From NCBI GenBank assembly GCA_963576475.1, contig OY754964.1:4459649-4523648 (forward strand): 64,000 bases of DNA. Reading direction: 5' to 3'. Of the stretch, positions 23,564 through 34,997 are shown one piece after another; position 1 is the first letter of the stretch, and every line of letters starts with the position of its first letter. The notes below the pieces were generated by a model, which saw nothing but the letters and a program-made list of their open reading frames with translations, searched no databases and was not told the origin of the DNA. A program made the translations under genes and the position numbers. Origin of the DNA: Molanna angustata (Eukaryota > Arthropoda > Insecta > Trichoptera > Molannidae).

Positions 23564-24169
23564 TTAAAAATTAACTTGGATTCTTAATTGCTCTGCGACA
23601 TAAACATTATGTTGAGTCAACTGTTTCTAATTAATGTTGGAAATATACATAAACTTGAACCTTTAAGACCACAAAATTTATATGTTTCAATTTTATTTAC
23701 AACCTTTTACGGCAATATGTATAGGTACCTATACTTTTGTGACCACTTGTTTATATAGATATTATTAAATGTACACATTATAAAAGGGATGGTAAAGGAT
23801 CACACTTAACTCCACACTTAAAATTATGTAGATTATTATTTATTTTATCTCATACAACTACAGCTTTAAGTTGTGTATTTTATATTTCTAAATTTGTATG
23901 AAAGTTCAACAAAAAATACTTTTTTCGATTTTTCGATTTTTCATGATTATCAATTGGTAACCTTATTGAGTATCAAGTCTTAAATAGTAGGTACATGATG
24001 AAACCAAATTGAAAAAGACGTGTATACAAATATGCAGTAAACAATTAATAATAATTTATTATTCATTCATTCATTATTACCACCACGGCATTTAGTTATA
24101 TGTATATCACAATGTGGGGTAACAAGCGACAGGTGTACGGGCATGCATATTATTGCATGCATAAAAAAT

Positions 24170-24890
24170 CACGCTTGCACAATCTTTACTTCTCCCTTTG
24201 CTTGATTATGCTGACGTCTGTTATCTGGATGCTAACGAAGAACTCCTTAATAAACTTATACGATTGCAAAATGTTCGAATACGCTTTATTTACAATCTTG
24301 GAAAATTTGATCATGTTTCCACTTACAGAAATCTTCTTCGCTGGCCTAAGATACATCAACGTCGTAACATTCATTTACTTTCTCTACTGTATAATTTAAT
24401 TAACAACACTAATTCACTACAATATCTCAAGAATAAGGTTATTTTCTTGTCAAATCATGGTCTGCTTCGATCTGCTGAACGTACCACACTAGCTATCCCC
24501 ATTCATTCTGCTGAATTTCTCCGTTCCTCTTTTGAAGTACAATCAGCAAGACTATGGAACACCATAAGAAATGATACTACGATATCTCAATTCGAACTTT
24601 TTATAAAGAAACTAAATCTGTTTTACCTGTCTAATAATTCTTAACTGACACCCCATATCCATCCTTGCCCCCCTTCCTCAACCTCTATTTCCTTTCTTCC
24701 TTTGTTGTGGTAAATTTACTCTTAGTAATGTTACATGTTTCTTTCCGTTTGTTATAAATTTATTGCACCTACCACTATTCTATCTATGGCTTCAGGTTGC
24801 TTTGGTTGGTTGGAAGAAATTTCCTTGTGGCAATCAACCCGCCATTGTACACAGTATTGTTCATGAAGCTTAATAAATAAATTGTAGAAA
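24170..24890 (+). mobile_element. Family E LINE, C-terminal coding region and tail
   Basis: An open frame to 24644 reads LDYADVCYLDANEE, LRSAERTTLAIPIH and FEVQSARLWNTI. It is followed by a 3' UTR with 'ggaagaaatttccttgtggc' and an AATAAATAAATTG end. It is the best-preserved of the four family E copies, 5'-truncated before this region. Confidence 0.75.
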
Positions 24891-24998
24891 AAAGTGGAAG
24901 CACTATTCCAAGGATTTTAAAATAATTTGTTGTTACTGTATTAGTCCATTGATGCTTGGAGTGAAAGAAATCTTGTCTCTTTAAAGTCTCTATTTTGG

Positions 24999-25235
24999 TT
25001 GCGTGAGGTAAATATAATAATTAACGAATACCGAAGATGCTTTAACAACAATAATTTCTCAGAATTTGCCAACCACATTATCCAAACTAATCACTCATTC
25101 AATAACCACAAACTAAAACTATTATTACACAAAACACTACATAAAGGATGTCTACTTAATAATTACGAAACGCTCGAAATACATAAACACAATAAATTTC
25201 GACATAAAACTTATAAACAACCATACCTTTCATAA
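24999..25235 (+). mobile_element. Penelope-like element, C-terminal end of polymerase
   Basis: An open frame of 78 codons reads FSEFANHIIQTNHSF, then LHKGCLLNNYETLEIHKH. This resembles the end of the GIY-YIG endonuclease domain of Penelope-like elements (conserved FAxHxxxxxH, then a short leucine- and glutamate-rich helix). The GIY-YIG core itself is absent here. A hammerhead-like motif lies about 150 bp downstream on the same strand. Confidence 0.6.
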
Positions 25236-25384
25236 TACTTCTCCAATACTTAATATATTCCCCATCAAAAACAAAAACACTTCACAATACTCCCCTCCCC
25301 CCACCAACGCATCCAACCCTCAACCACCACCTCCCACAACTCGCTTCACAGACAGAACACACAAATTCAACATGTTAGTCTCGA

Positions 25385-25440
25385 CACGCCGCGCCGGTCG
25401 ATGGAAGGACAGTCCTTCCGAAACATGTCGCGAAGTGACT
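25385..25440 (+). ncRNA. Degenerate hammerhead-ribozyme-like motif
   Basis: The order is GTCGATGG, then a perfect 6-bp hairpin GGAAGG/CCTTCC, then GAAAC, ATGTC and GCG. The GAAAC box, stem II and a GUC cleavage triplet fit a hammerhead. The CUGANGA box does not (GTCGATG), so activity is doubtful. It lies downstream of the Penelope-like coding end at 24999-25235, the position expected for the family's terminal ribozyme. Confidence 0.45.
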
Positions 25441-25454
25441 CACAAAAAATAAGT

Positions 25455-26140
25455 GGTTTATAGGTCTTCTTCTTCTTCTTCTTCCTTTTCATAGATCCGA
25501 AGATCTGTTTGTACCGCTATTCTGTCTCCTGCGATGTGGATTGCTAACTGTCTCGCCATCTCTTTGGAGGTCTTCCTGGTGGTCTTCTTCCAGCTGGGTT
25601 CTCCTGGAGAGCGATACGTGGGAGTCTATTTTCAGCCATTCTGTTTACATGTGAGCTCCAATATCGCCTCCGCTGTCTTCCTCATCTGACGATGTCTTCC
25701 GTACTACACTTTTTATCTTATTTCGGTATTTCGAATTCGGTCTCTTAGAGTGTTTCCGGTTATACATCGCAATGCCCTCATCTCTGATGTTCTCAGAAGA
25801 GATTTTGTTCTCGTTATGTCTGCTCTGGTATCTACTCCGTAGGTGGCAATGGGTCTTACACATGTTTTATATATTCGGACTTTGCTTTCGATATTCATGT
25901 GTTTATTCCTCCATATACTTTCCTTTAGACATCCTGATATTGCAGCTGCTTTATTTACTTGTCTTAATGTTTCGTCGTATAGACTACCGCTGCTAGTGAT
26001 GTCTATTCCCAGGTATTTAAAGTCCATCACTTGCTCTATTATGTTATTTTCTACGACTAATTTGCATCTCAACGGGTTCTTGCTTATCGTGAGACTCTTT
26101 GTTTTGTCTGTAGATATCATCATATTACATATATTTAGGT
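25455..26140 (-). mobile_element. RTE-like LINE, post-RT region (family M)
   Basis: The minus strand reads LVVENNIIEQVMDFKYLG, then VRIYKTCVRPIATYG, then MRALRCITGNTLRDRIRN. This is the region following the RT palm in RTE-type LINEs. The frame shifts near 25710. The 3' end on the minus strand is (GAA)n at about 25460. A second fragment is at 61485-61755. Confidence 0.75.
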
Positions 26141-27262
26141 TTATAGGTAATTTATATTATTTATTTATTTATTTTATTTGTTTATTTATTTATTTACGCC
26201 CTAAATGGGCTTTAACATACACAATTACAAATTATTCAAACATATGTTTATGAACCACGAAGCAAAAAATACATTGGTACATACATAATTAAAAATAGGT
26301 ACCTATATATAACAACAAAAAAATATCAAGAAAAAAATTATAAATTTACAAAATATATAATAAGTGAAGTACAATAAAAATAAAATTAAAGAAAAACAAG
26401 CACAAGATTAAGCAAAAACAAAAAATTAAAAGAAAAAAGAAGAAGCACCCAGACTTTATTTACAATCTTTAAAAGTCTCTCTTTATATTCATATATCGAA
26501 CAGCAAAAGACATCAACAGAGCCAAACTCATTACCAAGTCTATGTAATCTCTGAATAGGCGAGTGAATATAATAATTATTACAAGATTTTATGATAAAAA
26601 ATAGTGAAGTCTCTGTTTGTCGTGTACGGGTAATCGGAACATTATATGAAATGAGACACGTTATTATAATTCAAATTTGGTTAAATAAAAATAGTTTGAT
26701 ATAAATATAGGTTCCGACCGAATTTAATCTACATATATTATACGGCATTAAAACCCGTGTAAACCTTAACAATAATAAGACACTCATATATGTTATTAAT
26801 GCGTGAATATTCATGAGGCGAAGGATACGTGTCAAGATACAACAATGTGACTCTCGTTTTTTGCCTACTTCGTAAGGGTTATGGTGTGATGGTTATTATT
26901 TGTTTTCATTTTTGCTTTGTTTTATTACAAACATACCCTATTAATCTTTAGTAACTATTTAATATTTTGTAGCAGTGAATATGTGTCTTATTTTTGCTAT
27001 TTTTTGTGCAGAAATAATACTCTGTCATGAAAGGAAAAGCTATTAAAACCATCTGGTGAATGTTATGTGCTTTGAAAACTGGGAGCTGACCAGGCACTAG
27101 ACACTGTCGCTATGCGACTCTCGCAAGAGACAAATATTGCTTACATACATTTTTAATACATTCAGCTCTATGAAAAAAATACGCCTCACACAATAAGGGT
27201 TCAGAAGAAATAAAATAACAAAAATTTAAGTCAAAGAATTCCAATCCTTTAAATACCAAATT
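26141..27262. other. AT-rich intronic stretch with (TTTAT)n start
   Basis: It begins with a TTTAT/TTTG simple repeat (26150-26195), probably the tail of a minus-strand LINE whose body may be the decayed sequence to about 26700. No coding motif was identified. Confidence 0.3.
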
Positions 27263-27266
27263 AGAT

Positions 27267-27440
27267 GAGTCGATGGCAGAGCGGTTAGCGCGCTGGGCTA
27301 GTAATCCAGTGGTCGCGAGTTCGAATCCTGCCTCGATCGATTTCGTTCACCTATAGCACAATCATTTATGCTTATTTTAGGGAACATAGGAAGATGTTTA
27401 TGTACTTGATTAACAAGGACATATTCATTCTTAAAAAAAA
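27267..27440 (+). mobile_element. tRNA-derived SINE, family S2 (best head)
   Basis: The head reads gtcgatggcagagcggttag, a perfect CTGG/CCAG arm around CTAGTAA, and GCGAGTTCGAATCC. The putative acceptor strands are not complementary, so it is a SINE head and not a functional tRNA. The body has 'tatgcttattttaggg' and 'aacaaggacata'. Confidence 0.7.
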
Positions 27441-27599
27441 AATTGGCTTATTTTTATTTTTGGCTTATTTTTGATATTTTCAATTGTATTATGATTTTGC
27501 TTTATGAATTTAATAAGTTACAAAATAACTAGAATTAAAAAAAAATGACGTGTAAATAAAAAAACGTACATTTCCCACAAAAACACTTTTTGATACATT

Positions 27600-28345
27600 C
27601 GAAGTTCCTAAAATAAAAGATATTTATAAAAAAACGTCAATTTTACAAATTTTTAAAGATAATGCAAAAGTTTGAAAAAAAATATGTCACAACGATTCCG
27701 AAGCGATATTAAAATTTATAAATGTAATACTAGACAAATGCAAATCAATTTCATTTATATGGGAATAAAGAATTACAATTGCCTCCCAGATGAAATAAAA
27801 CAGATAAATGATTTTAAAATGTTCAAACAAAGACTGAAAAAACATTTCGCAATCTAAACTGGTGTATGTAATGATGTATGTATGTATTGATATTACCAAA
27901 ATTGTTTCGAATATCCCGTTTTCTATTGTTTTTTATGTGTGTTTGTTTTTTTTTATTTATTTTTCACCGGTGCATAACTATGTCTTAATTGTACCTATTA
28001 TCTAATCTCAAATGATTTCATCATCAAGCACAAGGTTTTAATCTTTTGATGAGGTAATGCAACAATTTTACCATAGTATATCATTATGTGTTTTGTAAAA
28101 TTATTTATAATGTTGTTTAGTAAATAAAAAAAATCAATATTTAAGAGGGCACAACATAACGCAAATTCATTTAGTAATTTTATGATATTTAGTAATTGAT
28201 ATTTTAAACATGATAATAAGGATAACAAAATGAATTCATTTAACAATTTTTGTACAAACAGATAATATTTCATTGTACAAATGGTGGACCTATTGCCTGG
28301 AGGCAATTTCTTTCATCTGAGAAATAAAGTTGCGTGAACAAATTG
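27600..28345 (+). mobile_element. Jockey/CR1-like LINE 3' remnant
   Basis: The frame at 27672-27857 reads YMGIKNYNCLPDEIKQIN and FKQRLKKHF, the last part of many jockey/CR1 polymerases. The following 490 bp resembles a 3' UTR ending near 'ttgcctggaggcaatttctt' and 'gagaaataaag'. It lies just left of the BEL element. Confidence 0.55.
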
Positions 28346-28585
28346 AGTTTCAGCATAATATACGACATAACAATTGTTTGTTGATTTTTTGCTTTTAATG
28401 AACTTGAATGAAATAATCTTTAAGGGTCATTCACTTTAATTTTATGTACGTTTTAAGTACATAAAAGATTTATTTCTCTACGACATTTATTTCTAATGAT
28501 TTCTTTAAAAAAAATGCCGTGAATTTATGCTGAATTTTAAAATTGTGTGACGAACGTTCACCAGAAAAGTATTGAATATACTGGT

Positions 28586-29146
28586 TGGTTGAGTAATATT
28601 CATTTGCCACAGTAATTGCATAATTTATTTGAATTATTTATTTCAAAACAGGTCAACTGTAGGACCAGTCTGCCATCTGTGAATTAGATAGTCACTTATT
28701 TGTTATGCTTTCTCGACGTCTGAGCAACACAGGTGGGCGGATATGGTTTGAGCCATCGATATGGAAGACTACAGTTTTTTTGACCAGTTGTCGCACGTTG
28801 TCGCAAGTTGTCGCACGTGAGCGACACTGTATTGTTACATTCGTCGACAGATCAAGTTATGTCTTGTCGAGGAAAAAAATAGCTATAATTTATTTGTACT
28901 TTAATAATTACGCCACGGGAGGTTTGTTGTGTGTGAGACTTGTGAAGTGGATGAACCATCATCTCCATCATACCAGGACCGGAGATACGAGTTCTGTGCT
29001 TGCGAAGGCTGGAGACCCATCATAAAAGTAAGTGGCTGTCTCATATTCGCAGAAGGATTTACAGGCTTTCTTCGGTTGACTTGTTGACACATAACATAAT
29101 TCCATCCCCAATACACTGAGCGGGAAGTTACGCCCCCGCTCATTCA
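28586..29146 (+). repeat. 5' LTR of BEL/Pao element
   Basis: This 561-bp repeat begins TGGTTGAG and ends CATTCA. It matches the 3' LTR at 34432-34992 over its whole length; the one difference I see is T at 28594 versus C at 34440. The target duplication CTGGT lies directly before it (28581-28585) and after the 3' LTR (34993-34997). A short GTCGCA-rich direct repeat lies at about 28785-28820. The short open frames inside are chance. Confidence 0.95.
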
Positions 29147-29170
29147 TTTGGTCCTTTCGAGTCGAATATT
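29147..29170 (+). other. Putative primer-binding site
   Basis: TGGTCCTTTCGAGTCG begins two bases after the 5' LTR. Its complement ends in CCA, as a tRNA 3' end would. The tRNA species is not assigned. Confidence 0.5.
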
Positions 29171-29230
29171 GCCCAGCAATATTGAACATAATTATTACAA
29201 TATAAATGCTTGGAAATTCGTAGAATTTTT

Positions 29231-30820
29231 ACGTAATTTTTGGTGAATTTTTAATGAATTTGAGTAGGTCAATTAAGCACCTAACTTGAATATCATACTT
29301 TACGATAAATATTATATTTATCATATAATATCTAACTTGTTAATTCACGTAATTTTTGGTGAATTTTTAATGAATTTGAGAAGGTCAATTAAGCACCTAA
29401 CTTGAATATCATACTTTACGATAAATATTATATTTATCATATAATATCTAACTTGTGAATTTACGTAATTTTTGGTGAATTTTTAAGGAATGTTTTGAGT
29501 TGGTTAATTAATTACCTAAATTAAATATCGTATTTAACGATAAATATTATATTTATCATATACCTAACTTGTTAATTTACGTAATTTTGTTAAATTTGAA
29601 TAAGTTTAAATAGTTTGATCTTATAAATAATCACATAAACGTATTGCGCATATCATATCATTTATTTAAATATACCCACTGAAAATATTGTAGATATTGC
29701 TACGTATTATTTGGTATATTTCGAATTGAATTATTAGATTTATGTCCAGTCAATTTATGTTCAATCAATCAGAACATAATATAAGTTTATGTAGGTAATC
29801 AGAACATAATATACACAAGTTATTGTTAGAGTTAGTTATTTTTTCCCGATCAAGTTATGTAGTGGAATGGGTACCTGCCTATACAATTATACATTCATGG
29901 TTCGCTTCGTACAGTAACTTGTACATAGCTGTGGGTAAACAATATCACAAATCGACCAGTGATATCGTACGTTCGTATATAACACTGCGATATATATATG
30001 TACATTAAGTACATGAGTACATTAGTGTTGGGAATAATCCAGTGCGGTCTGTATTTATATACGTATTCAAATAAACAATTTAATAAAACATAATTGTTAG
30101 TGGATACGAGTCGTATGTACATATGTTATGAACAAATAATTTAAAACCAATAAAATAAAATAATTATTTCACAATACCTAATTAAATAATACGAAGCGTA
30201 TGTACATACCTACCTAAACCAGTTAACTGGGATAAATTATATACTTTTATATACCTAAATATACAGGCGATTAATTGAATATTAACAGAGAAAAATTATA
30301 TACTTTATATACCTAAATATACAGTCGATCGATTAAATATTAACTGGGACAAATTATATACTTTTATATACCTAAATACAGGCGGTTAATTGAATATTAA
30401 CTGTGACCAATTAATATAATTGAATATTACTTTTATACTTTATACTTTTATACCTAAATATACAGCCAATTGATTAAATTTTAACTGGTACAAATTAAAT
30501 ATTTACATAAATACAAATAATACCTAGATACTTTATACCTAAATTAAATATTTACATAAATACAAATAATACCTAGATACTTTATACCTAAATTAAATAT
30601 TTACATAAATACAAATAATACCTAGATACTTTATACCTAAATTAAATATTTACATAAATACAAATAATACCTAGATACTTTATACCTTAATTAAATATTT
30701 ACATAAATACAAATAATACCTAGATACTTTATACCTAAATTAAATATTTACATAAATACAAACAATACCTAGATACTTTATACCTAAATTAAATATTTAC
30801 TTAAATACCTAATATCTAGA
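29231..30820 (+). repeat. BEL leader: three successive tandem arrays
   Basis: Array 1 (29231-29600) has a 116-bp unit in three copies plus a partial, spaced exactly 116 bp by ACGTAATTTT at 29231, 29347, 29463 and 29579. Array 2 (about 30225-30495) has about four units of roughly 62 bp around 'tatacctaaatatacag'. Array 3 (about 30495-30815) has a 49-bp unit in six copies, spaced 49 bp by TACCTAGATA (30521 to 30766). The arrays fill most of the 1.7-kb leader between the 5' LTR and gag. Confidence 0.85.
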
Positions 30821-30872
30821 TAGGTATTTTTTGTATACCTAAACACAAATAATACCTAAATACCTTCTCAAT

Positions 30873-32450
30873 ATGCCTAACACTACCGGATCTTCGTCAA
30901 GAGCAGAACCGGACAGAACGTTCATTATTTTGACGGCAAAAAAAGAACGCCTTTTTACGCGGATGAACGATCTTTACCGTATGATGAATAACATTTCTAG
31001 CTTCGAGTCAAGGAGTCTAGAAAGGTTTCTGGCGCAATCAGAAATGCTGGACGACATGCGTAGTCAATTTGAAGGTATAATATATGACATCAATGATCAT
31101 CAACTCAAATCGAATCCAGAATACGTTCCAGATCTCCAACCTTTAGACGCATTTGACGACATGTTTCTGGAGGTTAAACGCGCTCGTAATAAAATCGTGC
31201 AAGCACCTCGACCAGACACCTATTCGCGCAATGAAAAACGCGTCATTAATCTGCCCGCAATAGAGCTGGCTAGTTTCGACGGTAAGACCGAAAACTGGAA
31301 TAAATTCTATGAGACCTTCAAAGCAAATGTTCACGAAAATGAACAACTTACGGATTCACAGAGAGTTCAATATTTAATGGGCAAACTTACCCATGGGGCT
31401 CTGAGAATTACCGCGGGCATTGTGCCCTCCGGCGAATCTTATAAAATAATCTGGAATAACTTAGTTAAAAAATATCAAGATAAACGTGCATTAGCCACGC
31501 ATTACCTAAATAATATTCTATATGCCAAAACTTGCACAAATACGTCCGCAAGCCTTGATCAATTTATTGAGAATTATTCTGCATCCGTCGCAGCTTTGAA
31601 ACAATTAAAAATCGACGACCTTATTGATTTTGTGTTATTACACGTCGCATTGAGGAAAATTGATCCTCAAAATATTCAAACTTTTGAACTGTCATTTCGC
31701 GATAAAGAAATTCCTTCGTATGATGATTTTGTTTCATTCATACACGACCAAGTGAAAATATTAGAACGTTCTAATGGCAATAGCGTGGCAAATAAGCCAC
31801 ATGCCCCCAAATCACCTCGGTCGACTTATAAATCTTTCGTCGCCAGTGACCAGAAAATACCGAATACTAATTCAGAGAAAATTTGTATTTTTTGTAACGC
31901 CACTCAACATCAAGTTAATAATTGCCACAAATTTAAAGGCCTGAAGTCGTCACAGGCTCGATTCGAATTTATAAAATCGAAACGTGGGTGCGTGAATTGT
32001 CTTTGTGGTACGCATACGGTAGCAAACTGCAAATCGTCGTTCGCTTGTAAGTTATGCAAGAAAAGACATCATACGACTTTGCATTTTAACGGAGAAGATA
32101 ATGTCAGACCGCTACCTACTTCAACGCCATCTCACACTGAAGTAGTGTGCAATTGCAATGCGCAGCATACTTCGAGCGGAAACGCTTCAATGTCCCTATG
32201 TGCCGAGGTGAAACCAAGCTCAGCGATTTTGTTGGCAACTGCGCAGGTTTATGCGAAACAGAATAATGGAAATAAAAAAATAATACGATGCCTCATTGAC
32301 AATGGCTCACAAAATAATTTGATCACTGTCGATTGTTGTAAGGCACTGAATCTTACGATAATTCCTTTGAGTAACTCTATCGTCAAAGGGATAGGTTCAG
32401 CATCTCGTCCTATTATAGGATATGTGTATATAGACATTGAGTCACGCTAA
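30873..32450 (+). CDS. BEL/Pao Gag with start of protease
   Basis: This 525-codon frame starts with MPNTTGSSSR. Residues about 120-270 match the DUF1759 Gag region of BEL/Pao elements (LPAIELASFDGKTENWNKF). Cysteine/histidine knuckles lie at about 337-405 (CIFCNATQHQVNNC, CVNCLCGTHTVANC, CKLCKKRH), expected to bind RNA. From about 470 a retroviral-type protease begins, but its active-site triplet is DNG (LIDNGSQ) where DSG or DTG is usual. The frame stops at TAA (32448-32450). The next frame continues in the same phase, so Gag and Pol are separated by a single in-frame stop, either a mutation or a read-through point. Confidence 0.9.
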   Translation: MPNTTGSSSRAEPDRTFIILTAKKERLFTRMNDLYRMMNNISSFESRSLERFLAQSEMLDDMRSQFEGIIYDINDHQLKSNPEYVPDLQPLDAFDDMFLEVKRARNKIVQAPRPDTYSRNEKRVINLPAIELASFDGKTENWNKFYETFKANVHENEQLTDSQRVQYLMGKLTHGALRITAGIVPSGESYKIIWNNLVKKYQDKRALATHYLNNILYAKTCTNTSASLDQFIENYSASVAALKQLKIDDLIDFVLLHVALRKIDPQNIQTFELSFRDKEIPSYDDFVSFIHDQVKILERSNGNSVANKPHAPKSPRSTYKSFVASDQKIPNTNSEKICIFCNATQHQVNNCHKFKGLKSSQARFEFIKSKRGCVNCLCGTHTVANCKSSFACKLCKKRHHTTLHFNGEDNVRPLPTSTPSHTEVVCNCNAQHTSSGNASMSLCAEVKPSSAILLATAQVYAKQNNGNKKIIRCLIDNGSQNNLITVDCCKALNLTIIPLSNSIVKGIGSASRPIIGYVYIDIESR

Positions 32451-34247
32451 TACTCCTGTAAGAAATACAAGATACATGCGCTTGTCGTAGACTGCATCAC
32501 AGATCAGTTGCCTACTCATATAGCCAAGGGTGATATGGGCTACTTAGAGGGATTACCCCTCGCTGATTTGACGTGGAATATTCCTGGAAATATAGATGTC
32601 GTTTTGGGCGCACAACTCTTCCCATATATTTATTTAGGAAACAAGGTAGAATCAGGAAGTAGGGCACCTCCCGCTTTATTAACCGCGTTTGGCTATGTCC
32701 TAATGGGTGATTACGATAATAATGTTTCCGATACGAGTACTTCGTTCTCAGCACTTGCAATTAATGATTTAGTGCAAAAGTTTCCGCAGTTAGATAAAAT
32801 ACTTAACATACAAAATTTGTGCCCAGAGGAGACAGAGTGTGAAGATCTCTTTACTGCATCTTCTGTCACTCACGCTGACGAAGACAGATATTCTGCTGCT
32901 TTGCCTCTCTGTAAAGACTCGAATAATCTAGTTAATTCTCGTACTGCCACCCAAAGCCGTTCTATGGTTTTGGAGCGAAGATTTAAACAACCATCTAATT
33001 TACAAGAGAGTTTTAATTTTAGTGCTAAAATATATTCAAGGTTGTTATTAAATGACGTCCTTCATCTTGATCCTAATTTGCAGGCCAATTTATTTTTACG
33101 TTTTCTTGAATTTCGTCTTTTTCCCGTCACTAAGACAGTGGATATAAAACAAATGTGTTTAGAGACTGAAAATTCTAGTAAGCATCGTAAATATGTGAGG
33201 ATGTTTCGATTTGTAAACAATGATCTCACATGGACCTTTAAATTTAATCTGGTCCACTTCATAATTAATACTAGTTCATTCTTGGCGATAAAGATTTTAC
33301 GCCAATTGGCTCATTATATGAGATCACATTCCCCAGATGTTGCCAATGTGGCAGAGTCCAAACTGTATATGGGCGACCTGGTCTATTATATTAAAGATGA
33401 ATCCAGAGTCGTACGCTCTTTCAGAGAACTAATCTCACTATTCATGACCCGCAAGTTTGATTTGATAAAATTGCCTAATAATTCTCAAGTTGTACTCAAA
33501 ACCCCTTCAGACTCTCATTTAAGTGTAGTGAATTTATCTGCTTATTCTGACAATGCCTCTAGGATTTTGGGTCCATTATGGGAACCAGTTGACGACAGCT
33601 TCTCCTTTATAACATCTCATATTTGGGAGAAGTATATAAAGCGGAATATACTCTCCATAGTCGCCCGCTTATTTGATGTCCTCGGTTTGGTCACCCACAT
33701 TATTCTATACGCTAAATTTCTCATTAAGAAGAATCTTTATAACATTCATTGGGGTGATACGCCTTCTGAGAATTTTATAAAAAAATTCTCGGTCCTCACA
33801 CGCATTGGAGGCAGAATTTCCAATTCGGACTTACTATTTGAGGCGAAACATCCACTTCTACTTCCCAAACATGACCATGTAATGGATCTTCTTATTGATC
33901 ACTTGCATGTTAGGAATTGTCACACTGGCCCAGGACTTCTTGTTTCCATATTGCGACAACGGTATTGGATATTAGATGCCAGAACCGTCGTTAGGAGAAG
34001 AGTTTGGAAATGCAATTGCTGCTTCCGGCTTAATCCTTCGCACCCTACGCCTCCTGATCGTCCTGTAGAGGTCGGGACTGTTGTGTTGGTGGGACAGGAG
34101 TACTCGCCTCCGTTAAGTTGGCCGTTAGGCGTAATCACCGAAATTCACCCGGGGTCAGACGAAATTGTGCGAGTCGCGACCGTCAAAAATAGATTTGGAC
34201 ATTTTAAGCGTCCGGTAATCAAATTATATCCGATTCCGACGCAATAA
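32451..34247 (+). pseudogene. BEL/Pao Pol, internally deleted and catalytically altered
   Basis: It is open for 599 codons in the phase of gag. It starts in the protease remainder (FGYVLMGDYDN), then the Pao-type region (ERRFKQPSN). The RT follows, with LLLNDVLHLDPNLQ, TVDIKQM and a motif reading YMGD where Y-x-D-D is required. The connection domain (LARLFDVLGL-like) runs directly into the integrase zinc region (HLHVRNCHTG, then CNCC), so RNase H is missing. The integrase DDE core is also missing: the zinc region is followed at once by the C-terminal DUF5641-like part (VEVGTVVLVGQEY to LYPIPTQ). Another segment is missing just before the RT. All joints keep the frame. The product cannot be an active polymerase or integrase, so any recent movement must have used enzymes from another element. 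Confidence 0.85.
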
Positions 34248-34417
34248 TCAATATATCTTTAAATATTTATATAACTTAAGATTACTTTTATGTGATTAGT
34301 TATAATTTTGTTAACTTAGACATAAGATTTTTCATACTCTCCTAAAGCGAAAGTTACTCGCGTTTATTCTATTTTATTTTTATTTCTTTATTTTTCGTTG
34401 AAAATTCTCCGAATTTC

Positions 34418-34431
34418 CAAGGCGGGGAGTA
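34418..34431 (+). other. Polypurine tract of BEL element
   Basis: AAGGCGGGGAG ends two bases before the 3' LTR, the usual place for plus-strand priming. Confidence 0.7.
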
Positions 34432-34992
34432 TGGTTGAGCAATATTCATTTGCCACAGTAATTGCATAATTTATTTGAATTATTTATTTCAAAACAGGTC
34501 AACTGTAGGACCAGTCTGCCATCTGTGAATTAGATAGTCACTTATTTGTTATGCTTTCTCGACGTCTGAGCAACACAGGTGGGCGGATATGGTTTGAGCC
34601 ATCGATATGGAAGACTACAGTTTTTTTGACCAGTTGTCGCACGTTGTCGCAAGTTGTCGCACGTGAGCGACACTGTATTGTTACATTCGTCGACAGATCA
34701 AGTTATGTCTTGTCGAGGAAAAAAATAGCTATAATTTATTTGTACTTTAATAATTACGCCACGGGAGGTTTGTTGTGTGTGAGACTTGTGAAGTGGATGA
34801 ACCATCATCTCCATCATACCAGGACCGGAGATACGAGTTCTGTGCTTGCGAAGGCTGGAGACCCATCATAAAAGTAAGTGGCTGTCTCATATTCGCAGAA
34901 GGATTTACAGGCTTTCTTCGGTTGACTTGTTGACACATAACATAATTCCATCCCCAATACACTGAGCGGGAAGTTACGCCCCCGCTCATTCA
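34432..34992 (+). repeat. 3' LTR of BEL/Pao element
   Basis: 561 bp, TGGTTGAG to CATTCA, with one difference from the 5' LTR by eye. It is followed by CTGGT, the 5-bp target duplication. The near identity implies a recent insertion relative to the other elements here. Confidence 0.95.
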
Positions 34993-34997
34993 CTGGT

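Noticed and set aside
27267..27345. Possible tRNA gene (tRNA-like arms and B box)
   Set aside because: The acceptor strands do not pair, and the same head with a shared non-tRNA body occurs at four other places; it is a SINE head.
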